Notes: generated by a model from the sequence alone, not told the origin. A stretch of DNA of 8,550 nt from an uncultured Bacillus sp. (GCA_937894355.1 CALCRD010000060.1:1-8550), one strand, 5' to 3'; shown: positions 1 to 6,202, counted from the first letter of the stretch. Numbers and translations: made by a program.

Positions 1-428
1 GACCGGTTGCTTTGAAAGGAAAGACGCTTCAAGAGGGTATGGAAGAACTATTAAATGAGCTTGCTCAAAAGGTTCAAATGAACATCCTTTGGAAAATTGA
101 AACTTTCCCACTCGATAAGGGAGTGGAGGATCATTTATTCCGGATTCTCCAGGAATCTGTTTCCAACACGTTACGCCATGCCAAAGCATCATCTTTGGAA
201 GTGCTTTTGATTGAGCGGGATGATTTAATTATTTTACGTGTGGTTGATGATGGGGTTGGATTTGACGTCGAGGAGACGAAGGCTGGATCATATGGTCTAC
301 AAAATATTTATGAAAGAGCTGTGGAAATAGGCGGAACGATTAAGATCATTAGTTTGAAACACAAAGGGACTAGGCTGGAAGTAAAAATACCTCGAATGAA
401 GATTAGGGAGGAAAATAGTAATGATTAA
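1..428 (+). CDS. liaS: Sensor histidine kinase, LiaS/VraS-like, C-terminal part (5' end outside window)
   Basis: This is the C-terminal catalytic part of a NarL-type (HisKA_3) membrane sensor kinase that would phosphorylate the regulator encoded next to it. The frame is open to the left edge, and the residues before the first possible start (a TTG at 12) still fit the family (PVALKGKTLQEGMEELL), so that TTG is internal and the gene begins outside the window. Visible ATPase signatures are the N-box region (FRILQESVSNTLRHAKA), the G1 box DDGVGFD and the G2 region GSYGLQNIYERAVEIGGT, ending in a GTRLEVKIP strand. The stop overlaps the next gene's ATG by 8 bases, so translation is probably coupled. 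In Bacillus the LiaS family, held in check by LiaF, responds to lipid II-cycle antibiotics and other envelope stress. The LiaS name rests on the sequence style and the adjacent LiaR; the sensor part cannot be seen. Confidence 0.88.
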   Translation, partial: PVALKGKTLQEGMEELLNELAQKVQMNILWKIETFPLDKGVEDHLFRILQESVSNTLRHAKASSLEVLLIERDDLIILRVVDDGVGFDVEETKAGSYGLQNIYERAVEIGGTIKIISLKHKGTRLEVKIPRMKIREENSND

Positions 429-1053
429 AGTAGTGTTTGTCGACGATCATGAGATGGTGAGAATTGGTGTATCATCCTATTTATCCGCTCAGCCTGATAT
501 CGAGGTAATCGGCGAGGCAGATAACGGAAAAACTGGCGCGGAGATGGTTCTATCTTTACGACCTGATATTATTTTAATGGATTTAGTTATGAAGGAAATG
601 GATGGTATTGAGGCCACGAAAAAAATTATGGAGAGTTGGCCGGAAGCAAAAATCATTATTGTAACTAGTTTTTTAGATGATGAAAAAGTCTATCCTGCTT
701 TAGAAGCTGGGGCCACAAGCTATATGCTGAAAACCTCAAAGGCCAGTGAAATTGTCAATGCCGTGCGAGCTACATATCATGGTCAATCAGTTCTGGAACC
801 TGAAGTAACCGGAAAAATGATGTCCAGAATGCGAGAGAAGCATACCGCCATGCCTCATGAAGAACTGACAAGTAGGGAAATGGAAATTTTACTCTTATTG
901 GCACAAGGAAAAACCAATCAGGAAATTGCCGATGAGCTGTTTATTGCCTTGAAGACGGTTAAGACGCATGTTAGTAATATCTTAAGTAAATTAGGAGTTC
1001 AGGACAGAACCCAGGCGGTAATTTATGCGTTTAAGCATGCGCTGGTGGTTTAG
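421..1053 (+). CDS. liaR: Response regulator, LiaR/VraR-like (NarL/FixJ family)
   Basis: This is a complete 210-residue cytoplasmic response regulator and DNA-binding transcription factor, the usual length for NarL/FixJ proteins. The receiver domain covers about residues 1-120: acidic pocket D8-D9, phosphoacceptor D54 (ILMDL), switch residue T82 and conserved K104 (YMLKT). A LuxR-type helix-turn-helix lies at about 146-208, with the signature ELTSREMEILLLLAQGKTNQEIA followed by KTVKTHVSNILSKLGV. The ATG sits inside the end of the kinase gene, with AGGGAGG about 8 bases upstream. Phosphorylated LiaR in Bacillus activates envelope-stress genes, including liaIH where present; no such target operon is in this window. 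A hairpin terminator follows, so this is the last gene of its operon. The family call is secure; the LiaR name depends on overall similarity and the paired kinase. Confidence 0.92.
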   Translation: MIKVVFVDDHEMVRIGVSSYLSAQPDIEVIGEADNGKTGAEMVLSLRPDIILMDLVMKEMDGIEATKKIMESWPEAKIIIVTSFLDDEKVYPALEAGATSYMLKTSKASEIVNAVRATYHGQSVLEPEVTGKMMSRMREKHTAMPHEELTSREMEILLLLAQGKTNQEIADELFIALKTVKTHVSNILSKLGVQDRTQAVIYAFKHALVV

Positions 1054-1072
1054 TTATTGTGTTGGAAAGAAG

Positions 1073-1119
1073 CCTTAGGATGAGCTGGAGAAACAGCTTG
1101 GACTAAGGTTTTTCTATTT
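1073..1119 (+). terminator. Rho-independent terminator after liaR
   Basis: The arms CCTTAG (1073-1078) and CTAAGG (1103-1108) form an outer stem. AGCTG/CAGCT forms an inner stem around a GAGAAA loop, separated from the outer one by a small internal loop. The 3' arm runs straight into TTTTTCTATTTTT. It lies 19 bases after the liaR stop and would end the lia transcript. Confidence 0.85.
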
Positions 1120-1126
1120 TTGATAG

Positions 1127-1314
1127 ATAGACGGACAAATTCCGCTTAATTAGTGATTTTTGTAAAAAATAGCCTCAATAGACGGAGGGATTCCGCTTAT
1201 TGACTCGAAAAACCTGAAAATTAGTGATTTTTCTATGCATAACTGGAAAAACTCCGCTTATTACCCCCAAAATGAGCACTATTTTGCAAATAACCGGAAA
1301 AAACTCCGCTAATT
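1127..1314. repeat. Four spaced copies of a ~24-bp palindromic element (CGGA-N5/6-TCCG)
   Basis: Four related elements lie at about 1127-1151, 1178-1201, 1239-1262 and 1290-1314, with starts 51, 61 and 51 bases apart. Each has a CGGA (TGGA in copy 3) and a TCCG arm around 5-6 mostly A-rich bases, then CTTATT or CTAATT. In copies 3 and 4 the outer arms ATAA and TTAT (TAAT in copy 4) add symmetry, so a unit is an imperfect palindrome with a C/C mismatch between inner and outer arms. The linkers are partly repeated too: ATTAGTGATTTTT follows copy 1 (1149-1161) and precedes copy 3 (1220-1232). No open frame crosses the block and there is no T-tract after any unit, so these are not simple terminators. 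They fill most of the gap between liaR and the flippase gene. Function is unknown to me. Confidence 0.75.
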
Positions 1315-1360
1315 GATCTAACGGGAATAATTAATATCTGTGGCCCTGAAAATTTTTTAC

Positions 1361-1389
1361 AAATAATCTTAGTGCTTGTCACATAGATT
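1361..1389 (+). promoter_or_regulatory. Possible sigma-E-type (mother-cell) promoter of the flippase gene
   Basis: AAATAAT (1361-1367) and CATAGATT (1382-1389) are 14 bases apart. They resemble the -35 and CATAnnnT -10 elements recognised by sporulation sigma-E in Bacillus. A start of transcription near 1396 would leave the ribosome binding site AAGGAG (1412-1417) and the ATG at 1424 correctly placed. The -35 match is loose. A sigma-A alternative with TTTACA (1356-1361) has no good -10. The call is partly supported by the downstream gene resembling sporulation-associated flippases. Confidence 0.35.
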
Positions 1390-1423
1390 TAGTAAAGGAG
1401 AAACGAATAGTAAGGAGAATGGG

Positions 1424-2752
1424 ATGAATACCTTATTTCGGGGAACAATGGTGTTAATCTTCGCTGCTTTTTTTAGTGAATGTGTGGAGTTTTTAGTTAA
1501 TGTAATTTTAGCAAAAGAGCTTGGGGAACATGGGATGGGACTCTATATGACCATTCTGCCAACTGTTTTTCTGGTGTTTTTATTATCAAGCTTTGAGATG
1601 CCTATTTCCATTTCTAAGTTTATTGCTGAAAAAGAGGACAAATATCATCGAAGTATGCTCCAACATGCCATAAAATTTGCCATCATTTTCACAGCTTTAT
1701 TGTTTTTAGCGGCAATGGTTATTTTGCCATTCATAAGTGTATTTGATAAATACGACCCGCGCATTCGATGGTTAGTAATCATTTTAATCCCGATAGTCGC
1801 GTTTTCTTCCATTGCCAGAGGCTATTTCATGGGAATGCACCAAATGAGTAAAATAGCTATTGCTAATTTTTTGCGAAAAATTCTTCAATTACTCTTGTTA
1901 GTTGGTTTATTTCAATTCTTCGAGTTCAAATTGGAAGTCTCGTTGTTAATTGCTTTATGCGCATTGGTTGGAAGTGAATTTGTAGTATTTTTGTATTTAA
2001 TCCATATGTTCTATATTCAATTCCAGCAGCTTAAAAATCGTCCTTTTAAGAGCATGAGCGGAAGGGCTGTGCGAAAAAGTTTAATGGAAGTATCTATCCC
2101 GACTACAACCTTACGAATATTTAATGCCTTCACTAATGCCATTCAGCCGTTCCTTATTAAGGCGGCTTTGGTTCATTCAGGATTAAGTGAATCCGTTGCC
2201 ACCGCGCAATTTGGATTATTGGCAGGGATCGCCATGACGATTGGATTTTTCCCAGGGTTTATTGCTCACTCTTTACTAATTGTGTTGATTCCGACGGTTT
2301 CCAAGGCCTATGCAAACCATGATTATTCGAGGCTCCAATCGTTATTACAAAATGTTTTAATTGTCACATTTATTTATGGGACAGCTTCCGTGGCGTTTAT
2401 ATATTATTTTGCAGACCAATTAACTAATCTCTTTTTTCATTCAAACGCAGCAGCCTGGTATTTACAAATGCTTTGGCCATTTTTCTTATTTCACTTTTTT
2501 GTAATTCCGATGCAGGCCTATTTAATCGGGCTTGGTTTAATTAAGGACGCCTTTATACATACAGTTTGGGCGACACTTATTGAGTTTTCCTTGATGTATT
2601 TCTTAGGTTCAGCCTATCAATTCCAGATGGGTGGGGTCATTATTGGTTTGAATGGTGGAATCGTTTTACTAACACTCATGCACTATATGACCATTTGTAA
2701 AAAAATTGGCTATACATTTAGCTGGAGAAGATCGCTAAGGGATTCTTTTTAA
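1424..2752 (+). CDS. MOP-superfamily flippase, polysaccharide biosynthesis/SpoVB-YkvU type
   Basis: This 442-residue integral membrane protein is made of about a dozen hydrophobic helices from residue ~9 to near the C-terminus, with basic cytoplasmic loops (for example KNRPFKSMSGRAVRKS). It looks like the SpoVB/YkvU branch of the MOP (MATE/Wzx/MurJ) superfamily, whose members flip lipid-linked sugars or peptidoglycan precursors across the membrane. Family-like features are the N-terminal RGTMVLIFAAF and VNVILAKELGEHGMGLYM, where an ELG..GMGLY motif follows helix 1. ATG 1424 is chosen because AAGGAG lies six bases upstream; the frame extends back to a TTG at 1376 that lacks a ribosome binding site. 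It stands alone between a palindrome-rich spacer and a hairpin. In B. subtilis the related YkvU is linked to sporulation, which suits the possible sigma-E promoter here, but the substrate is not known. YtgP/MurJ-like assignment is less likely because that group is usually longer. Confidence 0.82.
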   Translation: MNTLFRGTMVLIFAAFFSECVEFLVNVILAKELGEHGMGLYMTILPTVFLVFLLSSFEMPISISKFIAEKEDKYHRSMLQHAIKFAIIFTALLFLAAMVILPFISVFDKYDPRIRWLVIILIPIVAFSSIARGYFMGMHQMSKIAIANFLRKILQLLLLVGLFQFFEFKLEVSLLIALCALVGSEFVVFLYLIHMFYIQFQQLKNRPFKSMSGRAVRKSLMEVSIPTTTLRIFNAFTNAIQPFLIKAALVHSGLSESVATAQFGLLAGIAMTIGFFPGFIAHSLLIVLIPTVSKAYANHDYSRLQSLLQNVLIVTFIYGTASVAFIYYFADQLTNLFFHSNAAAWYLQMLWPFFLFHFFVIPMQAYLIGLGLIKDAFIHTVWATLIEFSLMYFLGSAYQFQMGGVIIGLNGGIVLLTLMHYMTICKKIGYTFSWRRSLRDSF

Positions 2753-2882
2753 CATGTAGTTATGGGTCGGTGGTTCGAAGTAAGCTGCCATCATTTACTA
2801 GGGAAGACTTAAAAAATCGGAAAGGCAAAACTGAAAATTGCTTAGTTGAGGAAAAAATGAGATCGATTAGCTGGATATTTTG

Positions 2883-2916
2883 AGGACGAAATCTTTAGGG
2901 TTTCGTCCTTTAAGTG
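2883..2916 (+). terminator. Hairpin, probable terminator after the flippase gene
   Basis: AGGACGAAA (2883-2891) and TTTCGTCCT (2901-2909) form a perfect 9-bp stem with a 9-base loop. The tail is TTTAAGTGTTGTTT, a broken T-tract, so termination may be weak. It lies 130 bases after the flippase stop. The stretch between (2753-2882) shows no gene. Confidence 0.6.
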
Positions 2917-2995
2917 TTGTTTGAAAAAAGGATCGATTGTAAATGGGGAAGTTCTAAACTGCAATAAAAATATAGCTATTATTGATAAGAATTTA

Positions 2996-3024
2996 TTGAT
3001 AAACGATAAATTAGCTGTTAAAAT
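2996..3024 (+). promoter_or_regulatory. Sigma-A promoter of the DUF2975/regulator/oxidoreductase operon
   Basis: TTGATA (2996-3001) and TAAAAT (3019-3024) each match the consensus at 5 of 6 positions and have a 17-base spacer. TGT before the -10 gives an extended TGn element. Transcription would begin near 3031, leaving a short leader with GAGGTG (3048-3053) before the ATG at 3060. Confidence 0.65.
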
Positions 3025-3059
3025 TCAAAATATAAATAAAAATATGCGAGGTGCTTTTT

Positions 3060-3536
3060 ATGAAACGAGGTTCAACACTCTTTTTAAAGATAGCTTTATT
3101 TTTTATAGGAATCCCAGCTCTTGCTTTGGGTATATATGGGGTGATTAGTTTAGTTAATAATCCAGCAAATCCAGATTATGCCTATATGCTATATCCCATT
3201 GTAATAGGAATGTATTTATCAATGATCCCGTTTTTCGGTGCATTGTACCAGGCTTTTAAACTTTTGGGATATATTGACAAGAACCAAGCATTCTCTGAAT
3301 TGTCTGTTAAGGCTCTAAAGAAGATTAAATTCTGTGCAATAATAATCAGTGGTTTGTATGTGGTAATTGAGCCATTTGTTTTTCTCGTAGCAGAGCTGGA
3401 TGATGCCCCAGGTCTGGTGATATTTGGAACGGTTCCGATTTTTGCTTCAATGGTAATCGCGGTATTCGCTGCGGTTCTTCAGAGACTTTTGCAAGAAGCG
3501 ATCGATATAAAATCGGAAAATGACTTAATAGTCTGA
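3060..3536 (+). CDS. DUF2975 family four-helix membrane protein (YoaS-like)
   Basis: This 158-residue membrane protein has four predicted helices, at about residues 7-30, 41-66, 89-112 and 118-142. A basic linker in the middle (GYIDKNQAFSELSVKALKKIK) is typical of DUF2975, where a 'F....V..L..I' segment precedes helix 3. The start is ATG 3060, with GAGGTG six bases upstream; a GTG at 3051 would overlap that site. The molecular role of DUF2975 proteins is not established. They are very often encoded directly before a small Cro/CI-like regulator, as in the B. subtilis yoaS-yozG pair as I remember it, and that is the case here (10-base gap). They may act as a membrane partner of the regulator, but that is inference. 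Confidence 0.8.
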   Translation: MKRGSTLFLKIALFFIGIPALALGIYGVISLVNNPANPDYAYMLYPIVIGMYLSMIPFFGALYQAFKLLGYIDKNQAFSELSVKALKKIKFCAIIISGLYVVIEPFVFLVAELDDAPGLVIFGTVPIFASMVIAVFAAVLQRLLQEAIDIKSENDLIV

Positions 3537-3546
3537 GGTGATGACA

Positions 3547-3765
3547 ATGGCAATTATAATCAATATTGATGTGATGCTAGCTAAGAGGAAAATGAGTGTA
3601 ACCGAACTTTCGGAGAGGGTTGGAATAACAATGGCTAACCTTTCTATCTTGAAAAATGGAAAGGCAAAAGCTATTCGATTTTCAACATTAGAGGCGATAT
3701 GTAAGGCTTTGGATTGTCAACCAGGTGATATTTTAGAATACAGAAGTGAAGAAATTACAAAGTAA
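3547..3765 (+). CDS. Small Cro/CI-type HTH regulator (YozG-like)
   Basis: This is a 72-residue single-domain XRE-family DNA-binding protein. It opens IIINIDVMLAKRKMSVTELSERVGITMANLSILKNGKAKAIRFSTLEAICKALDCQPGDILEY-like: a helix at 8-16, the HTH at about 17-36 (SVTELSERVGIT...ANLSILKN), the basic KNGKAKAIR turn, then the LEAICKALDCQPGDILEY ending typical of this subfamily. ATG 3547 is chosen because GAGGTG (3535-3540) is six bases upstream; ATG 3541 would have no spacing. The ribosome binding site overlaps the previous gene's end, so the two are probably translated together. Target sites are unknown; autoregulation at the promoter upstream of 3060 is a reasonable guess, though I see no clear operator there. 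Confidence 0.88.
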   Translation: MAIIINIDVMLAKRKMSVTELSERVGITMANLSILKNGKAKAIRFSTLEAICKALDCQPGDILEYRSEEITK

Positions 3766-3787
3766 GCGCTGATACGGAGGCAAAACT

Positions 3788-4906
3788 GTGATGTACGATA
3801 TCGTGATTGTTGGTGCTGGACCTGCTGGCGCCACTTTAGCCAGATTGCTTGGAAAAAAATTAAACATACTAATAATCGATAAAAGACAACTGCTCGACAT
3901 GAATTCTACATGTAATTCTGAAAAAAGCTGTGGAGGATTAATTGCTCCGGATGCACAGAAGATGTTGGCAAAGTTTGGTCTGGGGATACCTCAAGAGATA
4001 TTAGTCGGTCCTCAGCTATTTACGGTGAGAACGATCGATATCCAGAACAATATCGAACAGTATTATCAACGTCACTATATTAATGTTAATCGGGAGAAAT
4101 TTGATAAATGGTTAGTTTCACTCATTCCACCTGAGGTTACAGCAATGTTTGGGGCAGTCCTTAAGAGTTTTGAAAAGGTCAATGATACGATTAAGGTGCA
4201 ATATACCCAACAAGGAAAAGAACGTACTATTTACACAAAACTTCTAGTGGGTGCGGATGGGGCTTTTTCAACTGTAAGAAGAAAGCTATCATTAGATTCA
4301 CCAACCCCAAAGACTTATATTACCATTCAAGAATATTATAAAATGGATAGTAGTTTACCGTATTTTTCATCAATCTTTGATGAGGATATTACTGATTTTT
4401 ATTCATGGACCATTCCAAAGGATGATTTGCTTATTTTAGGCACAGCAGTTATGCCAAAGGATCAACCATATGAAAAATTCAAGATGTTGAAGAAAAAGCT
4501 TATTTCGCGAGGGTTTGAGTTTGGACCATGTGTAAAGAGAACTGGTTCATATTTATTGAGGCCTGAAAAACTGGAGCAAATTTATCTTGGCAATGAAAAT
4601 GTCGCATTGATTGGGGAGGCTGCTGGCTGGATTAGCCCTAGTTCGGCTGAAGGATTAAGCTATTCGTTTCGGAGCGCCTATGCTCTAGCAAATGCAATAC
4701 AACGTCGACCTGATCATATCATTGCGGAATATGATAAAAATACTTATAAACTTCGGGTAAATATAAAGTTGAAGCAGCTTAAATCACCATTTATGTATAA
4801 TACATTTCTAAGGAAAATAGCGATGAAATCAGGATTATTGAGTATGAATATTGATCATGGGAAACAGCAAAACAGTGCGGAACCACTGGGGAAATCTATT
4901 TTTTAA
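3788..4906 (+). CDS. FAD-dependent oxidoreductase, geranylgeranyl reductase-like
   Basis: This 372-residue flavoprotein belongs to the p-hydroxybenzoate hydroxylase/geranylgeranyl reductase fold. The N-terminal Rossmann motif YDIVIVGAGPAGATLA (residues 3-18) binds ADP, with acidic D31 at the end of strand 2. S47-C48-G49-G50-L51 corresponds to the conserved CGG loop of geranylgeranyl reductase-like enzymes. A GADGAFSTVRRKL motif (155 onward) and the second FAD motif GEAAGWISPSSAEGLSYSF (276 onward) follow; the usual GDAAG has Glu in place of Asp here. GTG 3788 is placed seven bases after GGAGG (3776-3780); ATG 3791 is a close alternative. It follows the regulator gene by 22 bases without an obvious promoter, so it probably belongs to the same operon, and a strong terminator follows. 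The substrate is unknown; reduction or epoxidation of an isoprenoid or other hydrophobic compound is possible. No signal peptide or membrane segment is seen. Confidence 0.85.
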   Translation: MMYDIVIVGAGPAGATLARLLGKKLNILIIDKRQLLDMNSTCNSEKSCGGLIAPDAQKMLAKFGLGIPQEILVGPQLFTVRTIDIQNNIEQYYQRHYINVNREKFDKWLVSLIPPEVTAMFGAVLKSFEKVNDTIKVQYTQQGKERTIYTKLLVGADGAFSTVRRKLSLDSPTPKTYITIQEYYKMDSSLPYFSSIFDEDITDFYSWTIPKDDLLILGTAVMPKDQPYEKFKMLKKKLISRGFEFGPCVKRTGSYLLRPEKLEQIYLGNENVALIGEAAGWISPSSAEGLSYSFRSAYALANAIQRRPDHIIAEYDKNTYKLRVNIKLKQLKSPFMYNTFLRKIAMKSGLLSMNIDHGKQQNSAEPLGKSIF

Positions 4907-4922
4907 TAGCTTGTTTTTGTGG

Positions 4923-4963
4923 AAATCCACTACTTTGGGAAATAACAGAGTAGTGGATTTTTT
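4923..4963 (+). terminator. Strong rho-independent terminator after the oxidoreductase gene
   Basis: AAATCCACTACT (4923-4934) and AGTAGTGGATTT (4949-4960) form a perfect 12-bp stem with a 14-base loop, and the 3' arm runs into TTTTTT. It lies 16 bases after the stop and closes the 3060-4906 operon. The AAA/TTT ends may also let it work in the other direction. Confidence 0.93.
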
Positions 4964-5072
4964 GTTTGCTCAAAAGGCTCGATTTCTGTAATCGGGCGTG
5001 GCGTGATTTAAAAGAACAATAGCATTCATCAGGGGAGTTTTTTTGGGGATAATATCTCCTGAGGTGGTTCCA

Positions 5073-5558
5073 GTGAAGAAAAAGGTATTATCATGGATTA
5101 TTATTTTTCACTTTATTTCCATATATGCTTTAGCCCAAAATAACAGACAAATAGAAATCTTTGATATAAATAAAGGCAAAGTAATTATGAATGTTCAACC
5201 GAATCCTGATTCGCAACAAGAGGTGAAAAAATTTCTTGAAGGAATAACAGGCATATTTGTTAAATACAACCCCATCCCAAATAAAGGATTTATGATAAGA
5301 GTTCCTTTAGAGCCTAATATAGTAGTGGAAAATCAATGGTTTAACGACCAGGTAGATGAAGTAACAATCTTCTTTTCTGGTCAAGAAGAACCATATTTGA
5401 TGATTTTTAACGATGAAAACAGATCATCTTTCTTCACATTTGAAGGCGACACAGCCAATTTCCTCAAGATAATAAATTTCAAACCAGAGGCATCAGGGTT
5501 AACATCGGAAATTACGATGAAGAGTTGTGGACGTGTCAGGGGTAAGTCGGACATATAA
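5073..5558 (+). CDS. Small secreted protein of unknown function; 3' end runs into the tandem array
   Basis: This is a 161-residue exported protein that I cannot name. It begins with a basic stretch and hydrophobic core (KKKVLSWIIIFHFISIYALA) with an ALA-Q cleavage site after residue 21; there is no lipobox cysteine, so secretion rather than lipid anchoring is expected. The mature part has regions that look conserved (EIFDINKGKVI; KKFLEGITGIFVKYNPIPNKGFMIRVPLEP; DEVTIFFSGQEEPYLMIFNDENRSSFFTFEGDT). GTG 5073 is chosen because AGGTGG (5062-5067) lies five bases upstream and the signal peptide starts there; a TTG at 5043 is in frame but adds a poor N-terminus. From about residue 144 the DNA matches degenerate and then exact copies of the repeat that follows, and the final KSDI is encoded by the first exact copy. 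The last ~18 residues therefore probably do not belong to the original protein. No promoter is clear. Confidence 0.75.
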   Translation: MKKKVLSWIIIFHFISIYALAQNNRQIEIFDINKGKVIMNVQPNPDSQQEVKKFLEGITGIFVKYNPIPNKGFMIRVPLEPNIVVENQWFNDQVDEVTIFFSGQEEPYLMIFNDENRSSFFTFEGDTANFLKIINFKPEASGLTSEITMKSCGRVRGKSDI

Positions 5559-5847
5559 TCAAAAAGTCGGACATTTACGCTGATAGTCGGACATAACCCC
5601 GGTAAAGTCGGACATTTAACCTCGGAAGTCGGACATTACCCTAGCGAAGTCGGACATTTAACCCCGGAAGTCGGACATAACTCCGGTAAAGTCGGACATT
5701 TAACCCCGGAAGTCGGACATTACCCTAGCAAAGTCGGACATAACCCCAGTAAAGTCGGACATTTACGCCAAAAAGTCGGACATAACTCCAGTAAAGTCGG
5801 ACATAACTCCAAGAAAATCGAACATATTGCCTAAAACCTTCGAACAT
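5504..5847. repeat. Tandem array of GTCGGACAT units, 21-bp period
   Basis: Thirteen exact copies of GTCGGACAT begin at 5546, 5566, 5586, 5607, 5628, 5649, 5670, 5691, 5712, 5733, 5754, 5775 and 5796. The first two intervals are 20 bases and all others 21. Each copy is preceded by A and followed by A or T. Decayed copies continue the rhythm on both sides: 5504 (ATCGGAAAT), 5526 (TGTGGACGT), 5817 (ATCGAACAT) and 5839 (TTCGAACAT). The 11-12 base linkers fall into a few kinds, such as AACCCCGGTAAA, TTAACCCCGGAA and TACCCTAGCGAA. The linker order from 5586 is repeated from 5670. The core is half-symmetric (GTC-G-GAC). The array starts inside the 3' end of the upstream gene. It is too short-period for a CRISPR array, and I can assign no function. 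Confidence 0.95.
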
Positions 5848-6190
5848 CTTCAAATTAATTGCCGAAATCATAAGAAAAGAGCAGCTTTAACAAAGAAATC
5901 ATCAATTTTTACAGTTTCCTTATCAAATTTGAAGATTCTCACCCGAAAAATCGTTCCATTCTTTGAGTTCGATCCAGTTAGAAACCCCGTTCTCAAAGCT
6001 TGCTTAGGTGGGGGGAGTATTCATGATTCTATTTCCTAAACATATAAGATGCACAGATTGCATATAATTTATGTGGTTGAAAACTCTTTTAAGAGTGATT
6101 ATTTGGGCAATGAATAGGTTATCAAATGATAAGTCATATAGTATTTATTTTAATTGCTGACATAAAAGTATGATAAAATAATTGGCAAAG
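5848..6190. other. Gene-poor spacer after the array
   Basis: I see no convincing gene in these ~340 bases. Frames that stay open give low-complexity, basic peptides without ribosome binding sites. Minor structures are an inverted repeat CTTTGAG (5961-5967)/CTCAAAG (5992-5998), a short palindrome ACTCTT-TT-AAGAGT (6083-6096), and a 14-codon frame at 6023-6067 (MILFPKHIRCTDCI) preceded by a G-rich AGGTGGGGGGAG sequence. A weak sigma-A-like pair TTGCTG (6154-6159)/AATAAT (6177-6182) precedes the DinB-like gene. Confidence 0.5.
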
Positions 6191-6202
6191 GATGGATTTT
6201 AA

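Noticed and set aside
12..428. Kinase gene truncated to start at TTG 12
   Set aside because: The residues encoded before it still match the LiaS family and the frame is open to the window edge, so the gene is cut by the window, not truncated in the genome.
2921..3148. 75-residue + strand reading frame (MKKGSIVNGEVL...)
   Set aside because: It starts at a TTG without a ribosome binding site, covers the good promoter at 2996-3024 and overlaps the DUF2975 gene in another frame.
5546..5834. CRISPR array
   Set aside because: The repeated core is only 9-10 bases with 11-12 base linkers that are themselves repeated, and no cas genes are near; CRISPR repeats and spacers are much longer and spacers are unique.
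5967..5975. tRNA-like GTTCGATCC
   Set aside because: It resembles a T-loop, but the flanking bases do not form a T-stem and no other tRNA arms are present.
5827..6039. 70-residue + strand reading frame
   Set aside because: It starts at a TTG in the decaying array, has no ribosome binding site, and its peptide has no recognisable features.
6154..6182. Firm sigma-A promoter for the DinB-like gene
   Set aside because: TTGCTG-17-AATAAT is only a fair match and would start the transcript almost on the ribosome binding site, so it is mentioned only as weak.
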